64,000 nucleotides of DNA. Origin: Macrosoma leucophasiata. Its lineage: Eukaryota; Arthropoda; Insecta; Lepidoptera; Hedylidae. A model generated the notes under the pieces. It was not told where the DNA came from and ran no database searches. It worked only from the letters and a program-made list of their open reading frames with translations. The stretch is taken from contig JAWQUS010000004.1 in the NCBI GenBank assembly GCA_036365455.1, positions 9,183,501 through 9,247,500 on the forward strand, written 5' to 3'. Every line of letters starts with the position of its first letter. Position 1 is the stretch's first letter. Shown in pieces: positions 22,149-33,364 of this stretch. The position numbers and the translations under genes were made by a program.

Positions 22149-22897
22149 AAAAAATATGTATAATATAGAAAATATTCCAAAATCTCCGATAGCGATTGTT
22201 TACCTTTACACTGGCCAGATATTACGTTTGCTTTATAATTTATTGCAAAGAGTATCGTTGCTAGATAATATTTTGGCAAAATAAATTATGCGGATAATTT
22301 TTTGGGAAGTCATTTGTAATTTATTTCTTGACAAACAAGTAAGGTACAAATTATGTTAGAATCCCCGCTTCAACTTTGTTCATTTATCAACGAAATTAAA
22401 CACATTTTTATATCCTTTCCTTACAATAAACATCCTCAAAGTTACAAAATGAAACATTCATTCTTTTCTCCCAAAAGTTTCTAAATTTATAACAGAAACC
22501 CCAAAATATTTATTTTTAGACTTGCTTTTTAACGAGGTGGAAACAAAATACAATTCAGGTAACCCTAAAACGGCCTGGTGAATTTCAGAACTTTGAGAAC
22601 ATAAACTGACTAAATCGCTTTGGGCTTTGTTTACTTTGATTTAAAGTCTATTTAAGTTGGTTATTGTTAACGTCCCTTCTGTTGGGAAAGGCTCGTGATG
22701 ACATCTTTATACAGCGCTGCTCGCTTACAGTCCATTAATACCTAATAAGATGTTATGACGTCTTCTGGGTCTTATGGGGCTTTAATGAGCGACACAATCC
22801 TTAAGGCTTAGCATTCGCTGCACGATACAATGGGTAAACATTTAGTGAAAGAGTTTTGTCAAGGACTTCTATATTTTTGTGGTTATTTTATTTGTTA
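22149..22897. other. Non-coding stretch
   Basis: No gene or repeat recognised. Confidence 0.45.
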
Positions 22898-23082
22898 GTA
22901 GCGTCGTCCACACCGGCTTCGCATGAGTGCAATTTAGGTACTCACATAATATTGCAACTATAAAATTGATATGTAAACTATCCTATCTTTCAAGTTGGAT
23001 CACACTGCACAGGATGTGCAAAGTTTGAATAAAATCAGTTATCGGTATAATAGTTTCGGAGCCGTCGCAAACAAACAACTAG
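22898..23082 (-). mobile_element. Decayed Helitron-like element
   Basis: 'aactatcctatctttcaagt' and 'ggatcacactgcacaggatg' match the reverse of the 9.3 kb elements with many changes; no intact CTAG end on this side. Confidence 0.5.
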
Positions 23083-23309
23083 ATGCGTAATTTACATATG
23101 TCTTATTATAACATAACTGAAGAAACACAAAGTGCTTGTCTAGTACGGGAGATAGCGCATGACCGAGTTGCATCGCACATACGAAGTTTTCGCAAGAGTT
23201 GCCCTATATACAACTTCCTAACGTTAATCATTGGGTCGCGGCCCGCCAGGCGCTATCACCTCGCCTGGTTGGAGAGTCCTCCATTTTCATTGGAAGAATA
23301 TTTCCATAT

Positions 23310-23480
23310 GTTCGTCCACAACCGCTTGATGACCGAGGGTCGCAGGTTCGATCTCCGCACCAGGACATGTAAGTATAGCCTATAGATACTTATTTTGGAT
23401 CTATTGTTGTGCAGCTTTTTCGTATGTGTTGGGTGTAGGTATACAACGGCACCCAGTAGTGTGGGGCAGTGAGTTAAAGC
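23310..23480 (+). mobile_element. Diverged SINE S1
   Basis: 'gggtcgcaggttcgatctcc' (T arm/B box) followed by 'aacggcacccagtagtgtgg', a worn copy of the SINE at 31882. A 100-codon ORF (23083-23385) runs into it but shows no domain. Confidence 0.55.
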
Positions 23481-23814
23481 GAATTTTTAAAGAACTTACA
23501 AATTATGTAAATATTTCTACAAAGGCGATAGCTGGTAAGATGTGATATTTTGTTTGTCGAAGATATCTTACATAATTCGATTTTGTCTAAGACTTATTGA
23601 TATATGTTAACTTGGTTATTGAAACAAAATAATATTACATTAACTCAATAATATCGTTCCAAATGCGGCACGAGTATCAGGTGGAACAGACATGATTTAA
23701 TTTACTAATTATTTCCCTCGGGCCTAACCTGGGTTTAATTTGTCTTAATCAAATGACGAATGATACGCGTTATTACCTACATAAATTCTGTGGTTAGTCT
23801 GTTTGAATGTGCCC

Positions 23815-24022
23815 GTATTCAGCAAGTACTGTTAGCGCCCTAACGCACTAGCGATTAGACGCGGGGCGGGTAGCCGCGCGGCTAGCCGCTTTTACAGTTC
23901 AATATGCAACCGCCTGTTATTGTACGTACTATACATAACAAGCGGTTGCATATTAAATTGTAAAATCGGTAAGCCGCGCGGCTACCTGCTCTTGCAGCTA
24001 ACCGCTAGTGAATAAGGGCGCT
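23815..24022. mobile_element. Palindromic MITE
   Basis: Outer arms 'gcccgtattcag' / 'gtgaataagggcgc' and inner arms 'tatgcaaccgc' / 'gcggttgcata', with 'tagccgcgcggct' on both halves: one long imperfect palindrome of about 205 bp. No coding capacity. Confidence 0.7.
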
Positions 24023-24117
24023 TAGGGTTTTCAGGTAATTTTATTTTGTCCAATTTATGATGAAATTGATAGCTGGAGCTCTACCATTTTATTGATTGTA
24101 GAGTTTCACTTTTAACT

Positions 24118-24190
24118 TAAGAACGTAGGCATGATCATTCGAGAATCTATCTGCAGCCAAATGGTAGTGTTCAGCGCTACCGTGTTACTT
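24118..24190 (+). mobile_element. CR1/Zenon-like fragment (copy d)
   Basis: 'gcagccaaatggtagtgttc' and 'cgctaccgtgtta' match the family core; both ends missing. Confidence 0.5.
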
Positions 24191-24221
24191 AGTCTGTTTA
24201 AATGTCCCCATATCAAATAGG

Positions 24222-24480
24222 CAATGCAAACAGGGTTGGACCCCACTTACCGTCCAGCATGCCGTCCAGTCTTCGGTAACCCAGCTGGTGAAATAATTAG
24301 AGACGTAATGACTTTCACCACACAGAGTCGTATGTTCAAACAAAACAGAAGACAATATTTGAACACCTATTTTTTTCCGAGTTGCGGATTGAGAAGCTTC
24401 GTTTCAATAAGTCGACTGTAAATTTTGTAGTATCGTGGTTTTCGTTGCCCGTAAAGGCTTGTTATTTTCAAGTTTTTTAT
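24222..24480. repeat. Duplicated non-coding block, copy 1
   Basis: Matches 24697-24940 in direct orientation ('ggaccccacttaccgtcca', 'cttcggtaacccagctggt', 'gttgcggattgagaag'), about 470 bp apart. No element ends seen. The 65 aa ORF here is not kept in copy 2. Confidence 0.7.
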
Positions 24481-24696
24481 TTTGTCGTCAGTAAACTAGT
24501 TTCTATTATTTACCGTATGAGTACGGAAACCTGTATAAAAAATATATTATTTTTATGATAGTAAAAATTGAAGTCCAAGATACCGTTTTGCTGAATCATT
24601 ATCCGGCATTATCTGTGTAAAAGTTGCCACGAACGCTTTGAATTCACGAGCAATTTTTTACGTAAATTCTGTGATACAGTTAGCCGATTCAGCAAG

Positions 24697-24940
24697 CAAA
24701 CAGGGTCGGACCCCACTTACCGTCCAATCTTCGGTAACCCAGCTGGTAAAATGATTAGGTAGGTAACGATTTTCACCATTCGTAGGTCACATGTTCAAAC
24801 AAAACACAGGACAATATTTGAACTCATACTCGTATATTTGTTCCGGGTTGCGGATTGAGAAGGCTCGTTTCGATAAGTCGATAATCATTGTAGTATTATG
24901 ATTTCCGTTTTCCGCCCTGTAACTAGTTGTTATTTTTATT
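24697..24940. repeat. Duplicated non-coding block, copy 2
   Basis: Diverged direct copy of 24222-24480 lacking a short 'gcatgccgtccag' segment. Confidence 0.7.
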
Positions 24941-25639
24941 GTATAACTATGAAAACTTCGAATTTTTTTTAATTTTTTTTTTAAGTTATTGTATAAGTAT
25001 CAAAAAACAGAAATTCGTACATTCTTTTTGTAATAATAAAATGAAATATAATTTGATTCGTTCCTTTAGCCAGAAATGTTTTATTATTCTTATATTTATA
25101 TTATTTAATTGAAAGTTTTGTAAGTAGTTTTTAATAACTTTGGTGGCTTTGTGGCAAAACAGCACTATTGCGATCATATTCTTGTGTACACGCAACACAA
25201 ACACCGTGAGTGGGCGTATTTATTATATCCATTTAGTTTAGCCTTAATTTTATATTAGCTATTTAATAGCAATAAACAAGAAGTCATAATTCGAGTCCAA
25301 ACTGTGTGAATGATAGTGAAGATGGGAAATTGCGTCGAACCTTTACCTTGTACATGCATCTATCATTGCTTGACATTCACGAACAATGGATGCGCAGTGC
25401 GGGAACACGTGTACATATCGCCGTTTGTCTCGTAAACTGCATTATACCATTGTGTCTGCTAACTGTCCTTTTATTGCCTGTGCACAGTCGTCGATTATCA
25501 TCACAAACATCTGACTCGGTGATTTTGTTTGATGTCATGAAGTGACAATGAAGCATTTGTACTCTTGATTGGTAAGTATTACTGCATTCGTTAAACATTT
25601 ACATAAAACCTCTACAATGGTGAGTGCTCTTCTGAACTA
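24941..25639. other. Non-coding stretch
   Basis: AT-rich up to 25150, then mixed. ORF at 25306-25545 shows no domain. Confidence 0.4.
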
Positions 25640-25957
25640 TTTGATATGGTACCAGCGTCTCTTCTCTAATACCGCACCACGCGCCGAAGAAAGAAGTTCC
25701 ACTCGCCCCGACTGGATACGTGGCCGTGCTCAGCGGTACGATTTTCGCGCTTGTTTCTAACCTGGAACGTAGAAATTGTGGAACGAACTTCTCCCTTAGC
25801 GCTACAATATGGGGTTCTTCAAAAATAGCTTCAAAATAGTCCTTCAGGGCTGGCAGCGCCTTTGCAACTCCCCTGGTGTTGCAAATGATCATAGGCGACG
25901 GTGACCACTTTCCATCAGGTAGTCCGTCTGCTTGTCTGGTCAACCATTTGAAATAAA
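25640..25957 (+). mobile_element. CR1-type LINE/SINE 3' fragment (second family)
   Basis: Ends 'tccatcaggtagtccgtctg', 'cttgtctggtcaacc' and 'atttgaaataaaata', a pattern familiar from lepidopteran CR1-clade LINE and SINE 3' ends. The GC-rich body carries a 114-codon minus ORF (25599-25943) that is antisense to the element and not called as a gene. Confidence 0.6.
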
Positions 25958-25997
25958 ATATAGTACTAGAAAATACAGGGTCGCACAGACATTACCA

Positions 25998-26040
25998 CGT
26001 TGATAGGACTGGAGCTACGTCACTGGAGCTCTATCAGCAG
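25998..26040 (-). mobile_element. CR1/Zenon-like 5' fragment (copy e)
   Basis: Short reverse copy of the family start, with 'gtcactggagctctatcag'. Confidence 0.45.
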
Positions 26041-26297
26041 GTCACGACTGCTAGGCTTGATTTGCCTACCGGACTTCGAGTAATATACATGCATTTCTGA
26101 AAAAAAATACAATATGAACATTACACATGGTTCCATATTTAGCTGCTAAACAGCGTTTACACTTTAACAGATTTTTTACCGTTCAGTGTATTTACAGTAT
26201 TTACACGGTATTAAGTCGTTATTAAAGGTTCAAAGTAAAAACATTTTTGTCAAAAATACGATTTGAATTTGTTAACACAATAGTCAGTTCCGCGTTC

Positions 26298-26377
26298 CAG
26301 GTTTACACAATGATTTTACTAATCACTTAACACTTATCACTCGCACTTAATACTTAACGAAGTGTAAACCAGGAACA
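26298..26377. repeat. Short inverted repeat
   Basis: 'gttccaggtttacac' pairs with 'gtgtaaaccaggaac' at the far end, one mismatch, about 50 bp between. Possibly a small MITE in a loosely palindromic region (26150-26500). Confidence 0.5.
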
Positions 26378-26705
26378 AAGCAGTGAATATTAATTGTTTT
26401 ATCATACCCTACTCTATCACTAGTTTAATTTCAGCATACAATTCAATACTCACAATTCACTGCCGACTCCCAGGCCCAATGGGCCATTTACACTAATTGC
26501 ACCCATTTGTCATTTGCCATTCGCCTTGACAATCACGTACGATGATCGTTGAGCGGAAAGACATGTGCAGATCGTTATTTGTCTTGTAAACTGAGTAAAT
26601 GGCTAGTTGATATTATTGCTGTAATTTTATGGAGATGAAGTAGACATTCATTATATTACGCTTAATCTTTAATTTGTGGCATTAACAATTAAGATCCGTT
26701 TTAAT

Positions 26706-27187
26706 CATAGAGCAACACGGGCAACCAGTCGCGGCAGACCGGAGGGGAGTAGTAGCCAAGTGCAGCCTTTCCCCTCTGTCAAAGTACAAGACCAAATGGT
26801 CCTATGCCTGTCGCCCAGATATTTAAATGTGTGCGTGAAATCTATAATATAAAAATAAGTCGGGTTTTCTTTCCTGACGCTATAACTCCAGAACGCACTA
26901 ACCGATTTCCACGGTTTTGCATTCGTTGGAAAGTTCTCGGGCTCCGTGAGGATTATAGCAAATATTATTTATAAATCGACATCCATGCGGGCGAATCCGC
27001 GGGCAACAGCTAGTTGTTTATATATTTTATTAAAGTCAAGGTGTGAGTTTTGTAGTAATAGACGATTTTTGTAGTGTAAGTGTGTGTCACACGTTTTTCC
27101 CCCCGCAACAAATGACAGACATCGGTTATAAACGCTATGGCTACTCCCCTCCGGTCTGCCGCGACCGATGGGCCGAGTTGCTCTATG
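26706..27187. mobile_element. MITE with 8 bp TSD, interrupted by a Helitron
   Basis: Termini catagagcaacacgg / ccgagttgctctatg, flanked by the exact 8 bp duplication GTTTTAAT (26698-26705 and 27188-27195). Inner arms 'accggaggggagtag' / 'ctactcccctccggt'. A second, uninterrupted copy in reverse orientation is at 60806-61098. The 8 bp TSD suggests the hAT superfamily, though the CATAGAG ends are not the usual CAGNG. Confidence 0.85.
26841..27013 (+). mobile_element. Helitron-like insertion nested in the MITE
   Basis: 173 bp, TCTATAATATAAAAATAAGT...CAGCTAG, inserted between A (26840) and T (27014) with no target duplication. The 60.8 kb copy shows the empty site, 'gcgtgaaattgtttctg', so both ends are fixed by comparison. 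3' region 'gcgggcaacagctag'. Confidence 0.85.
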
Positions 27188-27220
27188 GTTTTAATAGATA
27201 GATCGTTAAGATCACGTCTT

Positions 27221-27325
27221 TACTGGTGGTAGAGTTCCAAGTGTAGAAACGTGAGGACGTATGTGCCACCGTACTACCTTATCTATGTGCCGTAATCGTA
27301 TTGTTCAGCACTATCACGTTATAAA
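27221..27325 (+). mobile_element. CR1/Zenon-like 5' fragment (copy f)
   Basis: Starts 'ctggtggtagagttccaag' and stops after 'ttcagcactatcacgtta'. Confidence 0.65.
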
Positions 27326-27448
27326 TAGACGATTATGTATAAGTCTGTTTCAATTACACAAGAATTTATATTCATCACTCCAGCTGAATATCGTCCACTG
27401 CTGGATAAAACCTTCCCCAAATACGCCCACAACAGTATCGTGAGTCAT

Positions 27449-27660
27449 TAGGGGAAAATATGCCATAATCGCCACGCTTGGCAGGCGAATTGGCGATGGA
27501 AGTGACGGTAGTTTCATCGCGGGACGCTGCTGCCCAGCCCGCGTTGTTATATTTATTACCGTCCTATCGCATTGGTTTGACCACCATTATTCGGAATGCA
27601 AATAAATAATTGAATTGAATGGACTGACTGCACTAGTAGAAGAATTCTCTTCCATTTTTG
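27449..27660 (+). repeat. Family X repeat (copy 4)
   Basis: 'gggaaaatatgccataatcg' to 'gaagaattctcttcc'. One of the fullest copies, with 'gcgggacgctgctgccca' and 'tggactgactgcactag'. Confidence 0.7.
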
Positions 27661-28255
27661 AATTTCAATTATTAAAACATGAAAACTTCGGCCTCAATGG
27701 TGGATATAGGTTTTGGATAGGCTGTAGTATTTACCATCTACGTAAACTGGAAAATTGATTGCAATCTTCATTGCCTAAAAAAAAAACATAGTGAACACAA
27801 AAACGACCAATTTAGGCGACGTTCTGTCACGGTACTTACGTTTATACATATATCTACCTAGATATGATACTTACCTAGAACGAGTGAAAACTTTATATAT
27901 CGAAATATGCGTTTTATATCCCGAAGAAAATCCTTACATTTCTTTTCAATAGGAAATTGTATTTCATTAACACAGCTTTTATTTCAGTTTCCGTTGCGTC
28001 ACCGCCTGCCGCAGATTTACATCTTAATTACCTTCCTTTGTAGAATACTTTAATATTGCGAGCAGTGTACAATATGGACGAGTGTAGTATTCAGACCTAT
28101 TCAAAGTTCTTTCAAAGTTAATTTTCAGGAATGAATATATCTGTTTAGATCTAAAACTCGAGCGAAACTTACTTGAGATAAGGTATAATAAACTAAACTC
28201 ACACTCACATGTCTCGCAGCAATGGCGAGAGCTAGCATTGGCCTGCAATATTAAA
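27661..28255. other. Non-coding stretch
   Basis: AT-rich; the 93 aa minus ORF at 28024-28305 has no recognised domain. Confidence 0.45.
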
Positions 28256-28597
28256 TAAGCAATGAGGAGATCCGCATGAGAACCAAAGAAGCCGACAGAA
28301 CTCAACGATTAATAAAACTCAAATAGCAATAATTATACCACATGGCTCGAAGAAACTGCGGCCTTTAGGGAAATAGAGTTCTCGAGTGGCGACCGCGTAC
28401 CGGACGCGTACCGGAAGACGAAACGTAGGCACACCCCCACGAGGTGGATCGACGATCTGGTGAAGACCGAGAGCAATCACTGGATGAGAGCAACCTAGGA
28501 CTGTTCGTTATGGCAATCTTTGTGGCAGGCATTTGTCCAGCGGTGGACGTCTTTCAGCTAAAATGACGATGATGATATGACACTCACGGCCCGTCAC
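28256..28597 (+). pseudogene. RTE-like LINE reverse transcriptase C-terminal fragment
   Basis: 'aatgaggagatccgcatgag' encodes a NEEIRMRTK-like piece also seen at 42.7 kb. After a gap, 'gttctcgagtggcgaccgcg' to 'gcggtggacgtctttcagc' resembles the conserved LEWRPR...W...SW C-terminus of RTE-type LINEs, and the end is an ATGACGATGATGAT tail. Frameshifts and stops break the frame. Known features of these LINEs are from memory. Confidence 0.65.
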
Positions 28598-28599
28598 TG

Positions 28600-28975
28600 T
28601 ATATACCGTTGTAGAAACTCAACTGATATACCTACACTCTCTCTCTAGTCGTTCTCTCTTTGGTCGTTCCCTCATGACTGAGGATCGTGGCATCACTCTG
28701 GATCGGACGAACTGTCTCCATCGGCTCCGGTCTGCAGCCATAGGCACCGTGGTGTAAAAAATCGTTGCTGGGTTGTCCTTGAGCTGGTCAGACCATCTGG
28801 TTGGAGATCGGCCTCTTGCCCTTTTCCCTCAAGATTTCTCCAAACTATTTTCCCCTGAAAATAGTTTGGAGAAAAAGCAAAAAGGCTCGTGATCCGGCGA
28901 AGGATTCGGTCGCTTTTCAGCTTCCGTGGTCCCGGGCAGACTGAGGTAAACTTTGTCTGACAGCAGTTTGAAAAA
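28600..28975 (-). mobile_element. Probable LINE fragment
   Basis: GC-richer segment such as 'ggttggagatcggcctcttg' and 'ggtcgcttttcagcttccg', familiar from repetitive lepidopteran LINE (RTE-type) copies on the reverse strand. No intact ORF. Holds a perfect hairpin at 28835-28874. Confidence 0.4.
28835..28874. repeat. Perfect 18 bp hairpin
   Basis: tttctccaaactattttc, loop ccct, then the exact reverse complement. Very stable if transcribed. Confidence 0.85.
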
Positions 28976-29040
28976 AAATTTATGCCGCTAACTCCATCGA
29001 TTTCTTAATCGCCTTGCGTACCGTTTACTCTGGTTTTTGG

Positions 29041-29117
29041 TAGACGGCTATAAGCTGTAGTTATCACATGTCATACATGTGAACTGCATACGTGCCACTT
29101 ACGTTACAAAAAAAGCT
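29041..29117 (+). mobile_element. CR1/Zenon-like 3' tail fragment (copy g)
   Basis: 'gtgaactgcatacgtgccac' followed by an A-run; only the last ~75 bp. Confidence 0.6.
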
Positions 29118-29476
29118 ACATTTACTACGATTCAATAAAATTGAAATGGTACCGTATTTTCACATTTTCACCCATTCAAATACCTTTTCAAGTGATCTCA
29201 AAATCTTAGATTCTCAGATGGGGAAGAAAATCAATACTCAAATAGAATGTACGTTTCCCGCAGACTGTAAAATACATAAGATCTTTATTTACTTACGTGT
29301 AGTATGAGTTCGTGTATTGAATCTTAGATGACATGAATAGAATATTCTATAGAAACTTGTATTATTTGGTTACGATTATCGATACCTATTCATCTCATTT
29401 CGATAGTGTTTATGTCACAATAAAGATTAGGTGTTTTTATTAGGTTTTATTTTTGTGCTCTGCGGGTCATGACGTT
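29118..29476. other. Non-coding stretch
   Basis: AT-rich; nothing recognised. Confidence 0.45.
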
Positions 29477-29976
29477 GGGTTATTCGTCATCTCGCCCGAC
29501 AAATGCTCGCCCAATCAGGCGAGTTGGCACCTTTCGAATTTACTTAATATTGCTGTCGTCAACTCGCACGCTCATACAAAGTACAGTCAGGTAAATAATT
29601 TAAAAATAACATTTTAGAAACGACTTCGATTAAAACTATATTAAATTTATCTGAAACAGATTTACATTATACATAAAACTATTTAAAAAATCGACCGTAC
29701 ACTATCAAAGATGATTCCGACGCGAAAAGAATAGCGCTCTTCTACACCACACCACCGAGCTAATCAGATTTGTGCTCACAAAAGGATAGCGCTATCTTTT
29801 TTTATTTATCTAACCCTTTATCCTAATTGTGGCAAAAATCGTGTTCTCTGATAATTATACCTATTGACAATTATTGTATGTTATAAGAAGTAATTATAAT
29901 AAGCCAAAAGCTTTTGTGATATTGTTAATTCTATTTATATTTTGATTACAGCTATCTTACAATGAGAAGATAAATA

Positions 29977-30925
29977 TTAAAAATTTTGGGACTTCTCATC
30001 AAAATACCGCGACAAGTGGATTTGGCAGTCCTCTCGTGATGTTAACCTAACATTGCATAAAGAATTCTGAAGAGACCGAAACAGGTGGAAATCTGAAGGT
30101 GCAAGGTCAGGACTATACGGCGGATGCATTAACACCTCCCAGCCAAACTCTCTTAATTTTTGCTGAGTGGCTATAGATGTGTGAGGTCTAGCGTTATCAT
30201 GATGAAACACCACACCTCTTCTGTTGATCAATTCCGGCCGCTTTCTCTCAACTTCTTGCTTTAATCTCATCAGTTGTTCGCAGTAGAGTTCAGAATCGAT
30301 AGTCCTGCCTGGTGGTAATAGCTCATAATGAATAATGCCCTTCCAATCCCACCACACACACAACATCACCTTATTGCGAGTTAACCCGGGTTTCGCCACA
30401 GTCTGTGAAGCCTGACCGGCCTTTGACCACGACCTTTTTCGCACGTTCTTGTCGTACGTGATCCACTTTTCATCACCAGTTATCAGCTTCTTCAAAACTG
30501 ATTCGGTTTCATTACGTCGTAATAAAGAATCACAAATGAGTACACGGTTCATTAGGTTTCTTTCAGTGAGCTCGTGAGGTACCCAAATATCGAGCTTTTT
30601 TTTATACCCAGCTTTTTTCAAATGCGCCAAAACTGTTTTGTGATCAATTCTCAGTTCTTCAGCTACGTCGTAACTACTGATATGTCGATCTTGCTCCACT
30701 TTTTCAAAATGGCATGCATTTTATCCGTAATAGGGCGACCAGAGCGAGGTGCATCTTTGACATCAAAATTTCCGGATTGAAAACGCTTAAACCTAATTTG
30801 TGCTACTCTCACAGACACTGCACTAGGTCCATAAACATCGCAAATTTTTTTCGCGGCTTGTGTTGCATTTTTACCTTTTTTGTCGAAAAGTTTTAAAATG
30901 TATCGAATTTCTTCTCACACATTTG
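29977..30925 (-). pseudogene. mariner transposase pseudogene
   Basis: The frame 29977-30699 gives 240 aa of a mariner (DD34D) transposase: a helix-turn-helix stretch near the start, a WVPHELTERN-like linker, then the three catalytic positions in TGDEKW, HHDNARPH and YSPDLAPSDFH. The N-terminal ~75 residues are in another frame (to about 30915), so there is a frameshift near 30700-30707 at an A-run. A TGA interrupts the N-terminus at 30915-30917. The C-terminus stops early after a KSQNF-like motif, short of the usual family end. It encodes cut-and-paste transposition at TA sites in intact relatives, but this copy is dead. Confidence 0.9.
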
Positions 30926-31040
30926 CCTAATTTGAATTTGGAATTATGTTCTTTAAAATTTTAACTTTCAATGATACCAAAACCAGCCAGATACAAATAC
31001 TACAGTCAAAGAGATTTTATTACAAGTTCATACATACTTT

Positions 31041-31070
31041 AATGCGAAAAGACTTTTTCCCCAACCTATT
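31041..31070 (-). repeat. mariner 5' terminal inverted repeat
   Basis: On the minus strand, 'taggttggggaaaaagtc' followed by 'ttttcgcatt', a typical mariner terminus, about 120 bp upstream of the transposase start. No matching 3' TIR seen near 29970, consistent with a truncated 3' end. Confidence 0.75.
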
Positions 31071-31881
31071 ATTATCAAACTTTATATTTAAATGATAAAA
31101 AAATACTATAAAACAGAAAGAAACTTGTGCTACTGATAAATATATTACTACCATAGTTACCGAACTCAGACTCGGAAACATAAGTATTGAATTATGTATC
31201 GAAAGTCTTGTATTACATTTTTTTTAATATTTTGATTTGACAATCAATAAGAATAAAAATCGCTATCTGTGATAATGATATTGACAATTATTGTAATGTT
31301 ATAAGAAGTTGGTAGTTATAATATGCCAAATGCTTTTGTGATATTGTTGATTGTATTTTGTACTTTTGTTTACATCTTTTGATAGAAATATGTATCTAAA
31401 ATTATGATATAATAAGATTTTGTTTTATTTTAAAGCCCAAAAATAAAATATTTAACGTTTTGAAAAAGATTTCTGTAGTTGACTGTACACAATCCCCTCA
31501 CAATTTTATGGTCGGGCGAGTTGACGACCGAAATATTATTAAAATTTAAAAGGTGCCAAGTCGCCCAATCAGGCGAATTTTTGTCGGGCGAGATGACGAA
31601 TAACCCATGACCTTTTATTGCATACGTGTTGTCATATAGACATATGGTGAAAGAAATTTTGAAATCGGCCCAGTATCTATAGTGTGAAAACGTTACAAAC
31701 ATAGATACAAAAACAACTAGTAGTAGGTACATTAATTATTATTATATTTGATTGACGTGTGTGTGACAAATTTCAACTTTCTTAATTCAAAGCCCACTAC
31801 TGAGCAAATGGCTGTGACAGACGGACAGACGGAGAGCTAGACAGATGCACGAGTGATCTTATAAGAGTACCTAACGTATTT

Positions 31882-32094
31882 TGACGACCCGGTTAGTCCA
31901 GCGGTGCGAAACCACAGTTTGATTCGAAGGGTCGCGGGTTCGATCCCCGCACCGGAACAAATATTTGTATGGCCTACAGATATTTGTTTCGGGTCTGGGT
32001 GTTTGTGTATGTGTTGTATGTGTACAACGGCACCCACGACACAGGTTTATACCTACTGTGGGGCTGTGAGTGTAAGCGTATTTTATTTTTTTTA
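31882..32094 (+). mobile_element. tRNA-derived SINE (family S1) with TSD
   Basis: tRNA-like head with A box region 'ggttagtccagcgg' and B box 'gggttcgatccccgc', then 'aacaaatatttgtatggcc' and 'tgtacaacggcacccacg', ending in an A/T-rich tail. Flanked by the 10 bp duplication TAACGTATTT (31872-31881 and 32095-32104). Confidence 0.85.
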
Positions 32095-32104
32095 TAACGT
32101 ATTT

Positions 32105-33079
32105 CCCATTTGAGGTACGGAACCTTAAAAATTTTATGTTCTTATAGTATTTTTGTACACAGTATGTCTTACTTAAATTGATATAATTATAATAATAATC
32201 TTATGTCCTCGAGCCTGCCAATAACTAGCCGCCACTAGCAATGTAATTACGTATCCAAGGAACATTTGTATAATGAACAATGGTATACTTTTCTGGATAC
32301 GTTAATAAAGGAGAATGTCATTACGAACGTTAATAGGGAGGTCAAAGGAAACCAAATAATACTAAATAAGACATATAAAAGCAATATCCTACCAAATCTT
32401 ATTCCTAATCTACCAGATAACTGAACTGGTACTTTTTCGGCTACAAACGGATAATCATATGCTTTATTACGCAGTTTAGTGGTACTTTATCAGTAGGCGG
32501 TATTTACAGAGGTCTAAAAGTTCAGATAACACCAAATACGTTGCTAAGATTTCATGACTTCCAATACCCATTGTTCGGGCAAAAAAGGTCTTAAGGCCAC
32601 ACACTGGCCACTATTCATGTTCCTTATTTGAAGATGGCGTCTGTCATCTATTATTCGAGAAAAATTGAAGAACGAGTAGCTCACAGCCTTATTATATTTA
32701 TATAAAAAATAGATAAGTGAAGGAAAAACTTTAATATCCCTTTTAACGACAATTGCGCGAACGAAGGAGTATCTTGACACAGTCATAGTTTATGATGACA
32801 AGGAGTGGAAAATATAAAACGATATTTATTAATCATAAAATACATTAATTCAATAAAATAACACTTTTTTTTATTACAAACACAGTGCCATGCATATTTT
32901 ACACAATGCAGTGCTCAACAATAAACATTGCACATCGAGCCTAGGAAGGAGACTACGACTTATTTTCGGGTCTGTAGAGCATTCTCTTTAGCACCGTACC
33001 TATTTGACGTTTGGCGACCATTTTGGTCAAGTATTGACCAATACCGGATTGTCAGTGCTTACTTAGGCAGTGAGCAACT
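32105..33079. other. Non-coding stretch
   Basis: No gene recognised. An 80-codon minus ORF at 32544-32786 ends ...LPEQWVLEVMKS; not recognised, possibly repeat-derived. Confidence 0.4.
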
Positions 33080-33165
33080 GAGATAACGCTCTACGAAGTC
33101 GAAACAAGCCGATCGTCTCTTTTGCAAGCTCGATGTGCAATATTAATTGTTGAGTACTGTACGTT
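33080..33165 (+). repeat. Dispersed repeat W (copy 2)
   Basis: 'gagataacgctctacgaagt' to 'gctcgatgtgcaatatt', matching 5853-5945. Confidence 0.55.
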
Positions 33166-33221
33166 ACGTTGTCGAAATATATGTGCTGTATAAGGTTTGT
33201 TTTGTTGTTCTAGGTTTAAGA

Positions 33222-33364
33222 CTAAGCCTGGGTTGCACCACGACTTTTGTGAAAGTTAAAGTTATTGTAACATTTCACATCCCTCTCAAACTTAAAGAAA
33301 TCGGTTAAAGTTAGAGAAGGATAACAATAACTTTAACAAATATTGTGGTGCAACCCAGGCTTAG
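33222..33364. mobile_element. Short MITE with 20 bp TIRs
   Basis: Perfect terminal inverted repeats ctaagcctgggttgcaccac, 143 bp overall, with inner partial pairing 'agttaaagttattgt' / 'acaataactttaac'. The outer TAA/TTA may be the target site. Confidence 0.85.

Larger units (their letters stand above)
29477..31603. mobile_element. 2.1 kb inverted-repeat element enclosing a mariner
   Basis: Ends are diverged inverted repeats of about 95 bp, 29477-29575 and 31510-31603, both starting 'gggttattcgtcatctcgcc' on their outer edges. ATGAC occurs just outside both ends (three bases away on the left), a possible 5 bp target duplication. Inside, 29815-29945 and 31255-31385 are direct copies ('aagcttttgtgatattgtt' type) bracketing the mariner. 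Class unknown. Confidence 0.65.

Noticed and set aside
25599..25943. 114-codon minus-strand ORF
   Set aside because: It is antisense to a CR1-type LINE/SINE 3' fragment whose tail is on the plus strand; open by composition.
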